From an uncultured Bacilli bacterium (GTDB taxonomy: Bacteria; Bacillota_I; Bacilli_A; RF39; UBA660): 64,000 bases of DNA. Within the stretch, counting starts at the first letter, position 1; every line of letters begins with the position of its first letter. The notes under the pieces are model-generated. The model made no database searches. It was not told the origin of the DNA and was given only the letters and a program-made list of their open reading frames with translations. Positions 32,831 through 40,653 of this stretch are shown piece after piece. Made by a program: the position numbers and the translations under genes. The stretch lies in the NCBI GenBank assembly GCA_934101115.1, contig CAKOPW010000008.1, positions 1 to 64,000 on the forward strand. Direction: 5' to 3'.

Positions 32831-33320
32831 CTTGACACTCATCCTTAGACCACGAATTGTCGCTAGTAGTAATTCCTTTATATTCGTCATAATATCTTCT
32901 ACATTGAGATATACTACAATGCATTTCTTCTGCTATTTCATCCCATGAATATTTTGATTTATCAGGTTTTAGAGCATATTCTCTTAAAAAAGCAACACAC
33001 ACGCTTGCCTCAGAACGCCTATATAAATCAAATTCATTTAATATAAAAATTTCATATGCTTTTTTTTCGCAATACTTGCGTTTTAACACTTGCGCATCTT
33101 CATCTTTGCTTAATAAAAGATTAATTAATTTATCATTGTCAGATATTGTACAAGATACAAGTATCTCTTTTAATTTATTTGCTTTAACATCTAATCTAGT
33201 AGCTATTAAAGTTTCATACAATTCTATTGAATTATTTATTTTATTTAATTTATCCCAAGCTGTAACTAAATCCATATTACTATCAATTTTATATTTTTCC
33301 ATTGTTATTGCTTCACTCAT
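32805..33320 (-). CDS. Putative phage transcriptional regulator (late-gene activator candidate)
   Basis: 171 residues, helical. The C-terminal region has a helix-turn-helix-like segment (YSWDEIAEEMHCSISQCRRY, about residues 125-145), as in sigma-like or ArpU/RinA-type phage regulators. It is the last gene of the early block and lies directly before the large RNA and the packaging genes, the classical place of a late activator. DNA binding is inferred from the motif; the family is not certain. Confidence 0.62.
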   Translation of the reverse strand: MSEAITMEKYKIDSNMDLVTAWDKLNKINNSIELYETLIATRLDVKANKLKEILVSCTISDNDKLINLLLSKDEDAQVLKRKYCEKKAYEIFILNEFDLYRRSEASVCVAFLREYALKPDKSKYSWDEIAEEMHCSISQCRRYYDEYKGITTSDNSWSKDECQVNMNEIEQ

Positions 33321-33777
33321 TTACTACAACCTCAACTTTCTCAATTTTTTTTGGCCTTCCTGGTTTCTTCTTCTCCTTAATAAGTTCATTTATTTCTTCC
33401 TCGCTAAGTATTCTATACTTATACGCACAATTTAATCTATGCTCAGTTTTATGTATTTCATTAGCTAAAAATTGTCTTGTATCTTTACCTGTAAGTTTAG
33501 ATTTGTGTGCTAAATAAGTTAATTCAACTTCATGCTCGTTATTTAGCATTCTTCTTTCTAGTCTTAATTCTTCCAATTTCTTTATTACTCTATCTGAAGC
33601 ACTACTTGGCACTTTTCCAGATTCAATTAAGTGTAATAGATCACTAAGTTCTAAATCAACTCTTTGTAATGATATTGGCTGTGATTCTATCATTTTATCT
33701 ATTTCGTTTAAATTAGCTATTACTTCTAAAATTTTATCAACTAATTCTTTTTGTCTGTCCGATTTTCTTACTTTTAT
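33313..33777 (-). CDS. AT-hook-containing phage protein (probable AUA start)
   Basis: The first ATG gives 126 residues (start 33693), but the frame stays open and protein-like for 28 more codons (KVRKSDRQKELVDKILEVIA) with no ATG, GTG or TTG. The ATA at 33777 has AAGGTG seven bases upstream, giving 154 residues. The body is helical (DRVIKKLEELRLERRMLNNE). The tail EKKKPGRPKKIEKVE is an AT-hook-like GRP motif, suggesting binding to AT-rich DNA. It overlaps the downstream regulator gene by 8 nt. Confidence 0.6.
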   Translation of the reverse strand: MKVRKSDRQKELVDKILEVIANLNEIDKMIESQPISLQRVDLELSDLLHLIESGKVPSSASDRVIKKLEELRLERRMLNNEHEVELTYLAHKSKLTGKDTRQFLANEIHKTEHRLNCAYKYRILSEEEINELIKEKKKPGRPKKIEKVEVVVNE

Positions 33778-34106
33778 CTTACATCACCTTTTTCTATTAT
33801 TTCTTTATATTTTTGTAAAATCTTTATATACCAAATATCTTGAGTTTGTTCCCAATTATCTTCGAGAAATTTTATAAATTCTTTTTGTTGATTATAATTA
33901 GCAATTTTTACATTTTTACAAATGTTTACAAAACTGCAAGATTGTGAATTTTTATATTCTTCAAGTTGTTTCTTTAATTCATACACTTCACTTTCAGATT
34001 CGGTTGCTTTATGTATTGCTTCATTAAACTTGTTTTTTAATTCTTGGTTTTCTTCTTTAAGTCTAATACATTCATTTGATACTCTCTCAAAATCTCTTAA
34101 TGTCAT
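33774..34106 (-). CDS. Phage coiled-coil protein, unknown
   Basis: 110 residues: a coiled coil (residues 1-55, LKEENQELKNKFNEAIHKAT) and a helical C-terminal half (NYNQQKEFIKFLEDNWEQTQ, DIWYIKILQKYKEII). It overlaps its upstream neighbour by 4 nt within the tightly packed early operon. Unknown function. Confidence 0.7.
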   Translation of the reverse strand: MTLRDFERVSNECIRLKEENQELKNKFNEAIHKATESESEVYELKKQLEEYKNSQSCSFVNICKNVKIANYNQQKEFIKFLEDNWEQTQDIWYIKILQKYKEIIEKGDVR

Positions 34107-34327
34107 TTATTCCACCCCAATTCTTTTATTTGTTTATTTATTGCTTGTAATATTTCAATATTGTATAAAAAATGTTCTCCTATACAAAATGTTTTACTAT
34201 CACAAAAAAATGTAATACAATCACAATATTCATCATTTGATATATATTGAATATAGTCACATAAATCATCATGTTCTTCTATTTTTTTATATCCTAATTT
34301 TTTAAATAATTTTTCAGCACTTTTCAT
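34103..34327 (-). CDS. Small phage protein, unknown
   Basis: 74 residues, mixed alpha/beta, with several Cys (DDLCDYIQYISNDEYCDCIT, FFCDSKTFCIGEHF). The start is 3 nt from the stop of the gene before it. The Cys are not arranged as a clear zinc motif. Unknown function. Confidence 0.65.
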   Translation of the reverse strand: MKSAEKLFKKLGYKKIEEHDDLCDYIQYISNDEYCDCITFFCDSKTFCIGEHFLYNIEILQAINKQIKELGWNK

Positions 34328-34330
34328 ATT

Positions 34331-34675
34331 TTAATCATTCTCCTTTAAATTGTTAATTTTATCTATTAGTTCATTAATTTTAATAGCAAACGCTTTGTCT
34401 ATATTTCTTGCAGTCCATTCTCCATTTGGAAAACCTAACGTTTTATCTCTGATAGTTATTTTTTCTATTTTTTTTGGTTCTTCGATTATTTTTACTTCAT
34501 CATTTAAAAAATTTACATTTCTTCCAAACTGATATTCAAAAAAACCATCACCATAATAATCATAATAATCTTCCTTGTTTTCATCGTATTCAAGTGGTAT
34601 GTCACTACACATTATTTTTTTAGGTGCTTTGCCATCTTTAACTAATCCTAATAATTCATATATTGTTATTTTCAT
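34331..34675 (-). CDS. Small phage protein, unknown
   Basis: 114 residues. It starts MKITIYELLGLVKDGKAPKK, then an acidic Tyr-rich stretch (EDYYDYYGDGFFEYQFG), then IIEEPKKIEKITIRDKTLGF. Small proteins of this type recur in early regions of Bacillota phages. The start abuts the stop of the upstream gene directly. Confidence 0.65.
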   Translation of the reverse strand: MKITIYELLGLVKDGKAPKKIMCSDIPLEYDENKEDYYDYYGDGFFEYQFGRNVNFLNDEVKIIEEPKKIEKITIRDKTLGFPNGEWTARNIDKAFAIKINELIDKINNLKEND

Positions 34676-34918
34676 TTACTCACCTATTTTTTCTACTATA
34701 TCTGCTTTTATTAAGTCATATATCAAACTTGGTATATAACAAGCATAATCACTATCATAATAATCATTTTGAATAATTAAGTATTTTCTATCTTTTTCAA
34801 CATTAATTTTAACTTTATAATATTCAAAATTGAATACTTTACTATAATAAAAACTATTTTCTTCAAACCCATACTTTTCCAATTCTTTTAAATCTATATT
34901 GTCTTTAATCTTTAACAT
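34676..34918 (-). CDS. Small phage protein, repeat-junction cassette 3
   Basis: 80 residues from the ATG at 34918 (a GTG lies 9 nt earlier). Start peptide MLKIKDNIDLKELEKYGFEE; Tyr-rich body. The start lies inside the last codons of the upstream gene within a 34-bp repeat also found at two other gene junctions. Unknown function. Confidence 0.65.
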   Translation of the reverse strand: MLKIKDNIDLKELEKYGFEENSFYYSKVFNFEYYKVKINVEKDRKYLIIQNDYYDSDYACYIPSLIYDLIKADIVEKIGE

Positions 34919-35108
34919 TACTATCACACTCTACTTTCTTTAATAAATCATTCAATTTAAGATAATGTTCCAGTACATTTTTTAGTCCATCTCTATTTAA
35001 TTTTATATTGCTTTGACTATGAAACATTACTTGATTATCTTTACGGATCACTACATGATTATTGCTTGCTTGGGATATTTCATAACCTTTATAACTAATC
35101 TTTAACAT
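34905..35108 (-). CDS. Small phage protein, repeat-junction cassette 2
   Basis: 67 residues from the ATG at 35108. Starts MLKISYKGYEISQASNNHVV and ends CDSNVKD, the peptide encoded by the junction repeat. Unknown function; short basic and polar body. Confidence 0.62.
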   Translation of the reverse strand: MLKISYKGYEISQASNNHVVIRKDNQVMFHSQSNIKLNRDGLKNVLEHYLKLNDLLKKVECDSNVKD

Positions 35109-35338
35109 TACTATCACACTCTACTTTCTCTACTATTTCACTAGGATAAACAAACCAAGTGCCTTTTTTATAATATTCTCTATTATAACCATGCTCATCA
35201 TCATATTTGCCTTTATATTGCTTATCAATTAAATATACCTTATTTAAAGATATTGGTTCATTTTTTATATCAACTATTGTTGCAATAGTTCCATCAATCA
35301 ATTTAACTCTATCTTTAATCTTTAACATTACTATCACC
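34906..35338 (-). repeat. Three copies of a gene-junction repeat
   Basis: Copies at 34906-34939, 35096-35129 (34 bp, identical) and 35316-35338 (22-23 bp of the same core). Core on the plus strand: TAATCTTTAACATTACTATC. Each copy encodes the C-terminus SNVKD of one gene and the overlapping start MLKI of the next. Confidence 0.9.
35095..35328 (-). CDS. Small phage protein, repeat-junction cassette 1
   Basis: 77 residues from the ATG at 35328, with AAGGTG six bases upstream inside the end of the preceding gene. Starts MLKIKDRVKLIDGTIATIVD, a beta-rich SH3-like beginning, and ends CDSNVKD. Unknown function. Confidence 0.65.
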   Translation of the reverse strand: MLKIKDRVKLIDGTIATIVDIKNEPISLNKVYLIDKQYKGKYDDEHGYNREYYKKGTWFVYPSEIVEKVECDSNVKD

Positions 35339-35608
35339 TTTTTCTATTTTTTCCATGCTAATTAATAATCCAGTTAAAAATAATGGCCCTGGAGCCCAAT
35401 GACTCATTCTTTCATCTTCTATAATATTTTTTACTTTATTCCAGTTGTCTTTTAAATGTTTGTTTTCTTCTTGTAATTGTTTAATGTATTTGTACAATAT
35501 TTTTTGATCTTTATATGTAAATTCACTTGTATAATCATCATGTGGCTCTAAACTTGTTGTTTCTAAGTAATTCAATATCATATCTAAATCAGTAATTTCT
35601 GTATTCAT
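35315..35608 (-). CDS. Small phage protein, unknown
   Basis: 97 residues, helical. It starts MNTEITDLDMILNYLETTSL, contains TYKDQKILYKYIKQLQEENK and ends EKGDSNVKD through the junction repeat. The start overlaps the stop of the 59-residue gene upstream (ATGA). Confidence 0.65.
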   Translation of the reverse strand: MNTEITDLDMILNYLETTSLEPHDDYTSEFTYKDQKILYKYIKQLQEENKHLKDNWNKVKNIIEDERMSHWAPGPLFLTGLLISMEKIEKGDSNVKD

Positions 35609-35784
35609 TTTGACACCTCTATTCTTTCAACAATTCCACCATTTTTAATATATTTTTTGAGATTATCAGACAATATGCTGTCCCAATTACTTTTTAAAAG
35701 CCAATCGTATAAATTAGAAACAAGAATTATTTTTGGGGAATTTACTTTTAATGCTTTTATTAAATCATGAATGTTAGTTATCAT
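35605..35784 (-). CDS. Small phage protein, 59 residues
   Basis: An intact short frame with ATGA overlaps to both neighbours (start in the stop of the gene at 35781, stop in the start of the gene at 35608). It begins MITNIHDLIKALKVNSPKII and continues LVSNLYDWLLKSNWDSILSD, ending GGIVERIEVSK. The alternating hydrophobic pattern looks like a folded alpha/beta miniprotein. Unknown function. Confidence 0.65.
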   Translation of the reverse strand: MITNIHDLIKALKVNSPKIILVSNLYDWLLKSNWDSILSDNLKKYIKNGGIVERIEVSK

Positions 35785-36137
35785 TCTGACACCTCTTTTA
35801 ATATATCTTTCATATTTTTTATCAACGATTCTTTAAATTCATAGTCTATACTTGATTTAACTTGCTCTTCTTCCCATCTTTTCATCAATGGAAAACTAAA
35901 TACTTTAAATACATCATATTCATTTAGATATTTATTAATTTTATTAATGGCTTCTTTTTGTTTTTTTACTTGTTGTTTTAAATCGTTTATATAATCTTCG
36001 CTATATTCAAATTCACTACAATTAAGCCATTGTTCAGTTGTTATTTTTCTTTTTGAGCAACAACTTTGAGGATAATCAAAGGATATTTCTTCTACATAAT
36101 GATATTTACAATTTTGGCATTTTTCATCTTTATCCAT
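35781..36137 (-). CDS. Small phage protein with N-terminal Cys cluster
   Basis: 118 residues. The Cys pattern CQNCKYHYVEE...CCSKRK...NCSEFEY in the first 45 residues suggests a zinc-binding knuckle. A helical part follows (LKQQVKKQKEAINKINKYLN). It is part of the overlapping early-gene chain. Unknown function. Confidence 0.68.
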   Translation of the reverse strand: MDKDEKCQNCKYHYVEEISFDYPQSCCSKRKITTEQWLNCSEFEYSEDYINDLKQQVKKQKEAINKINKYLNEYDVFKVFSFPLMKRWEEEQVKSSIDYEFKESLIKNMKDILKEVSE

Positions 36138-36141
36138 ATAT

Positions 36142-36312
36142 TCACTTTCCTTTACTTTCTAAATATTCTTTTAATTTTGGATCATAATCACCCAATATTT
36201 TTATTGCTGTATAATAATTGTTTTTATATATAGCTAAATCTTCATTTAACTTAATCAACTTTAAAACTAAGAAGTAAATTATTATTATTAAAATTACTAT
36301 CATTATCTTCAT
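36142..36312 (-). CDS. Small single-pass membrane protein, 56 residues
   Basis: ATG at 36312 with AGGTGAG about five bases upstream; it shares one base with the preceding stop (TAATG). An N-terminal transmembrane helix (MIVILIIIIYFLVLKLI) is followed by a short soluble tail ending KEYLESKGK. Function unknown; possibly a phage envelope-targeted peptide. Confidence 0.6.
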   Translation of the reverse strand: MKIMIVILIIIIYFLVLKLIKLNEDLAIYKNNYYTAIKILGDYDPKLKEYLESKGK

Positions 36313-36389
36313 TAGCTCACCTCATTTGCTATCGTAAGAATTATTAATAATATTGTTATAACCGCTATCGCAATCCATCTTTCTTTCAT
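36312..36389 (-). CDS. Membrane micropeptide, 25 residues
   Basis: MKERWIAIAVITILLIILTI then ANEVS. It has a GTGAGGGA ribosome binding site, starts 11 bp after the PcfJ-like stop, and is coupled to the next small membrane protein by TAATG. Two membrane mini-genes in tandem make chance less likely. Confidence 0.5.
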   Translation of the reverse strand: MKERWIAIAVITILLIILTIANEVS

Positions 36390-36399
36390 ATTTCCCTCA

Positions 36400-37791
36400 C
36401 TATACCTTTTTGTTCAGAATTTGACTTTCCCATTTTTTTAAAAATATATTTTGACTATTTGTTGTAGCTGCATTGTTTTTAGTTCTCTTTTGAACTACTT
36501 TATTTTCTCTAACCTCAACAGTTACTAAAGAGTGATTTATATCTTTTATCAATCTCATAAAATAAATATCACATTGACCTTTAGCTACTCTTTCAGCATA
36601 AGTTTTAACACAATTATTTTGTTGACTAGATTCTTCAACTAACTCTTCAACTGATTTGACAGGATATATAATATATTGTTTATTTTGAAATTCATTTGTT
36701 TTAATTTTTTCATATCTCTTTTTTATTTGTTTAGTTATAACTTTATCTTTTCTTACTTGAATTTGATGTTGTAATTCATCATGTTTTTCTTTTAAATTTT
36801 TTGGATATAATATTGATTTGTCTTTTAAATCCATTTTTTGTTGTTTTGCCATTGATATATAATCTAGGTACATATATGTATTTTTATTTTTAATATGATA
36901 TTTCATTAAGTCATATGGCTTACAATATTTTAATAACTCATCTAATCGATAAACATTACAAAAATATTTAACAAGTTCATAATCTTTTATTTTTATTTTT
37001 TGCAAGACGCATAATTCTTCATAAGTAATATTGTTTTCTATCATAAAATTCAAATAACTTTTATCAAGTCTAAAAACATCTTCAAATTTTCCAACTTTGA
37101 AATCGCAATAAAAAGCTGCCAAATTATATAGTTTTGCTTTAGTTAAAATTTCTAAAGCATAGTCATTTTTGCTAATTCCTCTTAAAATTTCGGCCACATC
37201 AATTTCAGCATTATCAAAAATTTCTTTCGGATCATAATATTTAGCTCTTAATGTATTTCTATCTACAAAGCACTTTCCGTATATCATAATGTAATATTCT
37301 GGTTTCCAATATTCGGTCTTTTCCCAATAGTTAATATACCAATAGCCGCTAATATTCCTTCTCATGTTATTTATCATTATCTTTAAATTTAAAGTTCCAT
37401 CTTTCTCAATGACTTGTCTAGCATATTCAGTAATTATGAATTTCATTGATTTTGTTGAATTTGAATATGTACTTACAATTTCATAATTTCTTACTATGTA
37501 TTTATCATTAAAACTTATTAAATACATAAAATAATCTTTATCTATATAATTGGTAGTTCTTTTGACTAATAATTTCTTCTTACAATTTGGACATTGTATA
37601 TAATCATTAACTTTACATATAGTCTCAAATTCACGTTTACAATTGGAACAATAACAATTGTTTTTATTTTTAATACAAATATACTTTTTTTGATTTTCTA
37701 CAAATTTTTTAAACTCTTTAGAATTTACATAGTTGTCAACATAATTATTAATTATGTCTATTTGTTCTCTATCTTTTTTCTTAATGTACAT
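36400..37791 (-). CDS. PcfJ-like protein
   Basis: 463 residues. The N-terminal zinc ribbon is visible as CSNCKREFE...CPNCKKKLL near residues 45-80. The C-terminal PcfJ domain reads YIIYPVKSVEELVEESSQQN, NCVKTYAERVAKGQCDIYFM and SLVTVEVRENKVVQKRTKNN (about 365-455). PcfJ-type proteins occur on conjugative plasmids and phages; their biochemical role is not settled. Its start overlaps the PcfK-like stop. Confidence 0.85.
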   Translation of the reverse strand: MYIKKKDREQIDIINNYVDNYVNSKEFKKFVENQKKYICIKNKNNCYCSNCKREFETICKVNDYIQCPNCKKKLLVKRTTNYIDKDYFMYLISFNDKYIVRNYEIVSTYSNSTKSMKFIITEYARQVIEKDGTLNLKIMINNMRRNISGYWYINYWEKTEYWKPEYYIMIYGKCFVDRNTLRAKYYDPKEIFDNAEIDVAEILRGISKNDYALEILTKAKLYNLAAFYCDFKVGKFEDVFRLDKSYLNFMIENNITYEELCVLQKIKIKDYELVKYFCNVYRLDELLKYCKPYDLMKYHIKNKNTYMYLDYISMAKQQKMDLKDKSILYPKNLKEKHDELQHQIQVRKDKVITKQIKKRYEKIKTNEFQNKQYIIYPVKSVEELVEESSQQNNCVKTYAERVAKGQCDIYFMRLIKDINHSLVTVEVRENKVVQKRTKNNAATTNSQNIFLKKWESQILNKKV

Positions 37792-38165
37792 TAAAACAAC
37801 GTTAGTTGTCCTTCAGGAGTCCAATCTTTTTTTACTACTTTGTTTGTTTTTTCTTGAACAACTTTTTCTTTCTTTTCTATATTTTTTACATTGTCACTTG
37901 AACTTAAATCTAAGTCCTTATTATCTTCGTCCCAATAGTGAATTGCCCATCCAAATACAACATCATCTTTTATCATTGCCATATTGTTTTTTGATTTTTT
38001 CTTTGCTTCATTTACAATAAAATCTATCATTTGCTTTAAACTTTTTTCTTCGTTCAAATATTTATCATCCATATCAGTTCTAGATATTAAATATTTTACT
38101 ATTTCAAGTACTGCTTCATCTTTAACTTCTGAAGCAAGTACTTTTATTCTTTCTATTCCTTCCAC
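37791..38165 (-). CDS. PcfK-like protein with a C-terminal clamp-binding-type motif
   Basis: 124 residues, GTG start at 38165 preceded by GGGAGAG. The conserved PcfK-type segment reads LKQMIDFIVNEAKKKSKNNM, AMIKDDVVFGWAIHYWDEDN. A charged linker follows. The protein ends GQLTLF, which fits the QLxLF consensus by which replication proteins bind the beta sliding clamp DnaN. It is paired with PcfJ as on plasmids. The clamp role is inferred from the motif. Confidence 0.82.
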   Translation of the reverse strand: MEGIERIKVLASEVKDEAVLEIVKYLISRTDMDDKYLNEEKSLKQMIDFIVNEAKKKSKNNMAMIKDDVVFGWAIHYWDEDNKDLDLSSSDNVKNIEKKEKVVQEKTNKVVKKDWTPEGQLTLF

Positions 38166-38338
38166 TATAACTCTCCCTTCTCGTTTAACTTTATAAATTT
38201 AATTATTAATCTAAACAAATCTTTTTTTGATATTGTTATCATTTTTACTTGATGTGTTTTTTTCTCTTCAAAATCAGTTTTTATTAGTTCTTCAGTTAAC
38301 CAGTTTCTACTAAATTCAACATTACTATTTAAATCCAT
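38165..38338 (-). CDS. Small phage protein, 57 residues
   Basis: ATG at 38338 lying inside the end of the NinB-like gene (10-nt overlap); the stop TAG shares a base with the PcfK GTG. It reads MDLNSNVEFSRNWLTEELIK, then FEEKKTHQVKMITISKKDLF. The overlaps on both sides support it as a real gene. Unknown function. Confidence 0.6.
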   Translation of the reverse strand: MDLNSNVEFSRNWLTEELIKTDFEEKKTHQVKMITISKKDLFRLIIKFIKLNEKGEL

Positions 38339-38859
38339 GATGATTTCATCCTTTCGATTTCTTCTGGAGTTCTTGTGTCTATTCCTAGTTCTTTTGCTCT
38401 GTCGATTACTTCATCAATAAATACCGACATTTCTTTTGAATTGTATACTGAACTACCATAATAGCAAATCACATTTGTATATCCTTCTAATTTGCTATTT
38501 TTTAAATCTTTAGCTATCCAACCTAGTCCTTTGTGACTCCAACTTTCTAGAAATCTTTCTATTGCTTCTTTTCTAATCGGTAATATCTCATAAGGACCTT
38601 TAAATTCAACAATAGTTCTATATATATCTTCTTTATCCTTACTTAACTTAAGAGCTATTTTTCCAATAAGTTCCCAAGCATAAGCATTTGCATCTAATGA
38701 TCTTCTTTTTTTGTGTTTTTCAATTGTAATATCTAAATCTTCTAAATCTTTTATATCATCATAACCAACCAACTCTTGACCTTTTATTTCAAGAGTCAGT
38801 TTAGGTCTATGAGTTATATAGTCTAAATCTAGATTTACTACTTTTCCTCGTGCTTTCAT
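38329..38859 (-). CDS. NinB-like recombination protein (probable)
   Basis: 176 residues. The segment IEKHKKRRSLDANAYAWELI corresponds to the KRSLNQNA-type core of NinB/Orf recombination mediators. It is followed by a helical region (GKIALKLSKDKEDIYRTIVE) and GLGWIAKDLKNSKLEGYTNV. It lies with ssb and recT, which supports a recombination role. The NinB assignment is by motif resemblance. Confidence 0.68.
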   Translation of the reverse strand: MKARGKVVNLDLDYITHRPKLTLEIKGQELVGYDDIKDLEDLDITIEKHKKRRSLDANAYAWELIGKIALKLSKDKEDIYRTIVEFKGPYEILPIRKEAIERFLESWSHKGLGWIAKDLKNSKLEGYTNVICYYGSSVYNSKEMSVFIDEVIDRAKELGIDTRTPEEIERMKSSWI

Positions 38860-38870
38860 AAATGTCCTTA

Positions 38871-39305
38871 TTAAAATGGTAAATCATCATCAGATAAGAT
38901 TATTTCATCTCGTTTAACACTTCCGTTTGACTCAAAAGGATTTGTTTCTTCTACTCTTTCAGCATACTCTGGTTCCGGTCTACTGTCTTTTTTGCTTCCT
39001 ACAAATGTAATTTCTTCAATAATTATGTCTGTTGTGTAAGCTTTAGTTCCATCCGGTCTTTCATAGCTTCCTGTTTGGATTCGACCACTCAAGCCAACTT
39101 CACTACCTTTTTTAAAATGCTCACAAATTAGTTCTGCTGTTTTTCTCCAAGCTACACAACTGATAAAATCTGCTTCTCTTTCACCATCAGCATTAGTAAA
39201 TGGTCTATTTACTGCTAAAATAAATCTTGTATAAGCAATATTACTAGAGTTATATCTTAATTCTGGATCAGATGTTAGTCTACCAATTAGATTAACTTTA
39301 TTCAT
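38871..39305 (-). CDS. ssb: Single-stranded DNA-binding protein
   Basis: 144 residues. OB-fold landmarks: MNKVNLIGRLTSDPELRYNS, TRFILAVNRPF, DFISCVAWRKTAELICEHFK and GSEVGLSGRIQTGSYERPDG. A linker and the acidic tail DDDLPF, which recruits partner proteins, end the protein. It coats single strands during phage replication and recombination. Confidence 0.95.
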   Translation of the reverse strand: MNKVNLIGRLTSDPELRYNSSNIAYTRFILAVNRPFTNADGEREADFISCVAWRKTAELICEHFKKGSEVGLSGRIQTGSYERPDGTKAYTTDIIIEEITFVGSKKDSRPEPEYAERVEETNPFESNGSVKRDEIILSDDDLPF

Positions 39306-39778
39306 TATTTTTCTTCCTTTTCTATTAACTTATCAATTTCTTTATTAAATTTTTCAACTTGTTCATTGTATTTTTCTAATTTATCTTTAATTACTTCTTT
39401 TAATTCCATGTATGCTTTTTCTATATCACCAAAAACAATTTTGCTAATAATAGAACCACTACTAAATTTAATTGATACTGCATGATCCAAGCTATTTAAT
39501 GTTTGCTCATAAATATCTATTTGAGCTTTTTTTAAAAAATCATCTAGTTTAGTTTTTATGTGATAATCATAAGTTGTTTCTATTTCTCCATTCGGTGTTG
39601 ATAGTTTCCCAAAAAAACTCAATTTTGCTTTTACCTCGCAATAATCTAAGTAATAACTATCTTTTCTAAACATATCAGCCTTTCTTAAATCTTTTCTTAA
39701 TTTTTCAAAATCATTGTATCTTGTCATATCTAATTCAATTTCTTTTAATTCAAACCATTTATTATTTTTATCTTTCAT
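39305..39778 (-). CDS. Phage protein of unknown function next to ssb
   Basis: 157 residues. A mixed N-terminal half (MTRYNDFEKLRKDLRKADMF, VKAKLSFFGKLSTPNGEIET) is followed by a long helix (ELKEVIKDKLEKYNEQVEKF). The stop overlaps the ssb start. Unrecognised. Confidence 0.65.
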   Translation of the reverse strand: MKDKNNKWFELKEIELDMTRYNDFEKLRKDLRKADMFRKDSYYLDYCEVKAKLSFFGKLSTPNGEIETTYDYHIKTKLDDFLKKAQIDIYEQTLNSLDHAVSIKFSSGSIISKIVFGDIEKAYMELKEVIKDKLEKYNEQVEKFNKEIDKLIEKEEK

Positions 39779-39792
39779 ATTTTTCCTTCTTT

Positions 39793-40002
39793 CTAATCTT
39801 CAACTTCGCAGTTGATTATATCTATTATTTCTTTTACTTCATAATCATCGCAGTCAGTAATATTGCAATATTCTTCAGCTGTTTTTTCATCTTCTGCATA
39901 TACAGTTATTTCAACTTCACAATTACATGTAAATATGATTTTTTTTGTCTTTTCTTCTGGCGGTTCAGGATAATCATTTACCATCAAACTTGTTTCGATC
40001 AT
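39793..40002 (-). CDS. Small acidic phage protein
   Basis: 69 residues, very acidic; IFTCNCEVEITVYAEDEKTA is followed by YCNITDCDDYEVKEII. It directly follows the MBL-fold gene (adjacent stop and start). Unknown function. Confidence 0.62.
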   Translation of the reverse strand: MIETSLMVNDYPEPPEEKTKKIIFTCNCEVEITVYAEDEKTAEEYCNITDCDDYEVKEIIDIINCEVED

Positions 40003-40653
40003 TTAGCCCATCTCCTTTTCTACATGTTCGTGCATGAATACATATACTGAACTATCACTTTTATTTTCTAATAACCATTCCCACGCTTTAACTTGAGAAA
40101 GATGTGTTTTTTTTACCCTAGATTCATAAGAAAATTCTCCTTTTAATTCATGTTGTTTGATTCTTTCTTCGAGTTCTAAGTCATCAACATAGTTTGCTTC
40201 AACTAAATACAAATCATAATTTTTAGCAACTATTCCATCTAAGCTACAAGTATCAGTTGCATAAAAAGCTTGTTTATTATTAATTTTTATAAAATAACAA
40301 CAATTTGGAACATCATGTGTTGTTAATTCAATTTTGATTTTAATTATGTCATTATAGTTGTATATTTCCCCTGGTTTGTATAAGTCAATATTTTCTATTT
40401 TTACTCCACAATTTAATAATTCTTGAACTAACCACTCTCCGCATCCAAAACGAAGAGTTGGTCGTTCACTTGCTAATTTTTTTATTGTTGATTTATTTAA
40501 GTGATCAGAATGTATGTGTGTTAATAAAACTAAATTTAAGTCTTTTACAAATGGTTTTAATTTTTTATAAGCTATTCCACAATCTATTAAAATACAATTC
40601 TCTATAACTGTTGCGTTCCCTGTGGAACCAGTTTCGATAATGTTATAATTCAT
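40003..40653 (-). CDS. Metallo-beta-lactamase-fold hydrolase (phage)
   Basis: 216 residues. The metal-binding motif is intact: LVLLTHIHSDHLNK (HxHxDH, about residues 43-52). Also visible are IELTTHDVPNCCYFIKI, YATDTCSLDG and VFMHEHVEKE. The N-terminus has TGSTGNATVIENCILIDCGI, a pattern of YycJ-like MBL proteins. MBL-fold proteins commonly accompany RecT in Bacillota phages and may act as nucleases; the substrate is not known here. Confidence 0.82.
   Translation of the reverse strand: MNYNIIETGSTGNATVIENCILIDCGIAYKKLKPFVKDLNLVLLTHIHSDHLNKSTIKKLASERPTLRFGCGEWLVQELLNCGVKIENIDLYKPGEIYNYNDIIKIKIELTTHDVPNCCYFIKINNKQAFYATDTCSLDGIVAKNYDLYLVEANYVDDLELEERIKQHELKGEFSYESRVKKTHLSQVKAWEWLLENKSDSSVYVFMHEHVEKEMG

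Noticed and set aside
34906..35338. CRISPR-like array from three regularly spaced repeats
   Set aside because: The units between repeats are complete, different-length coding sequences and the repeats encode gene ends and starts.
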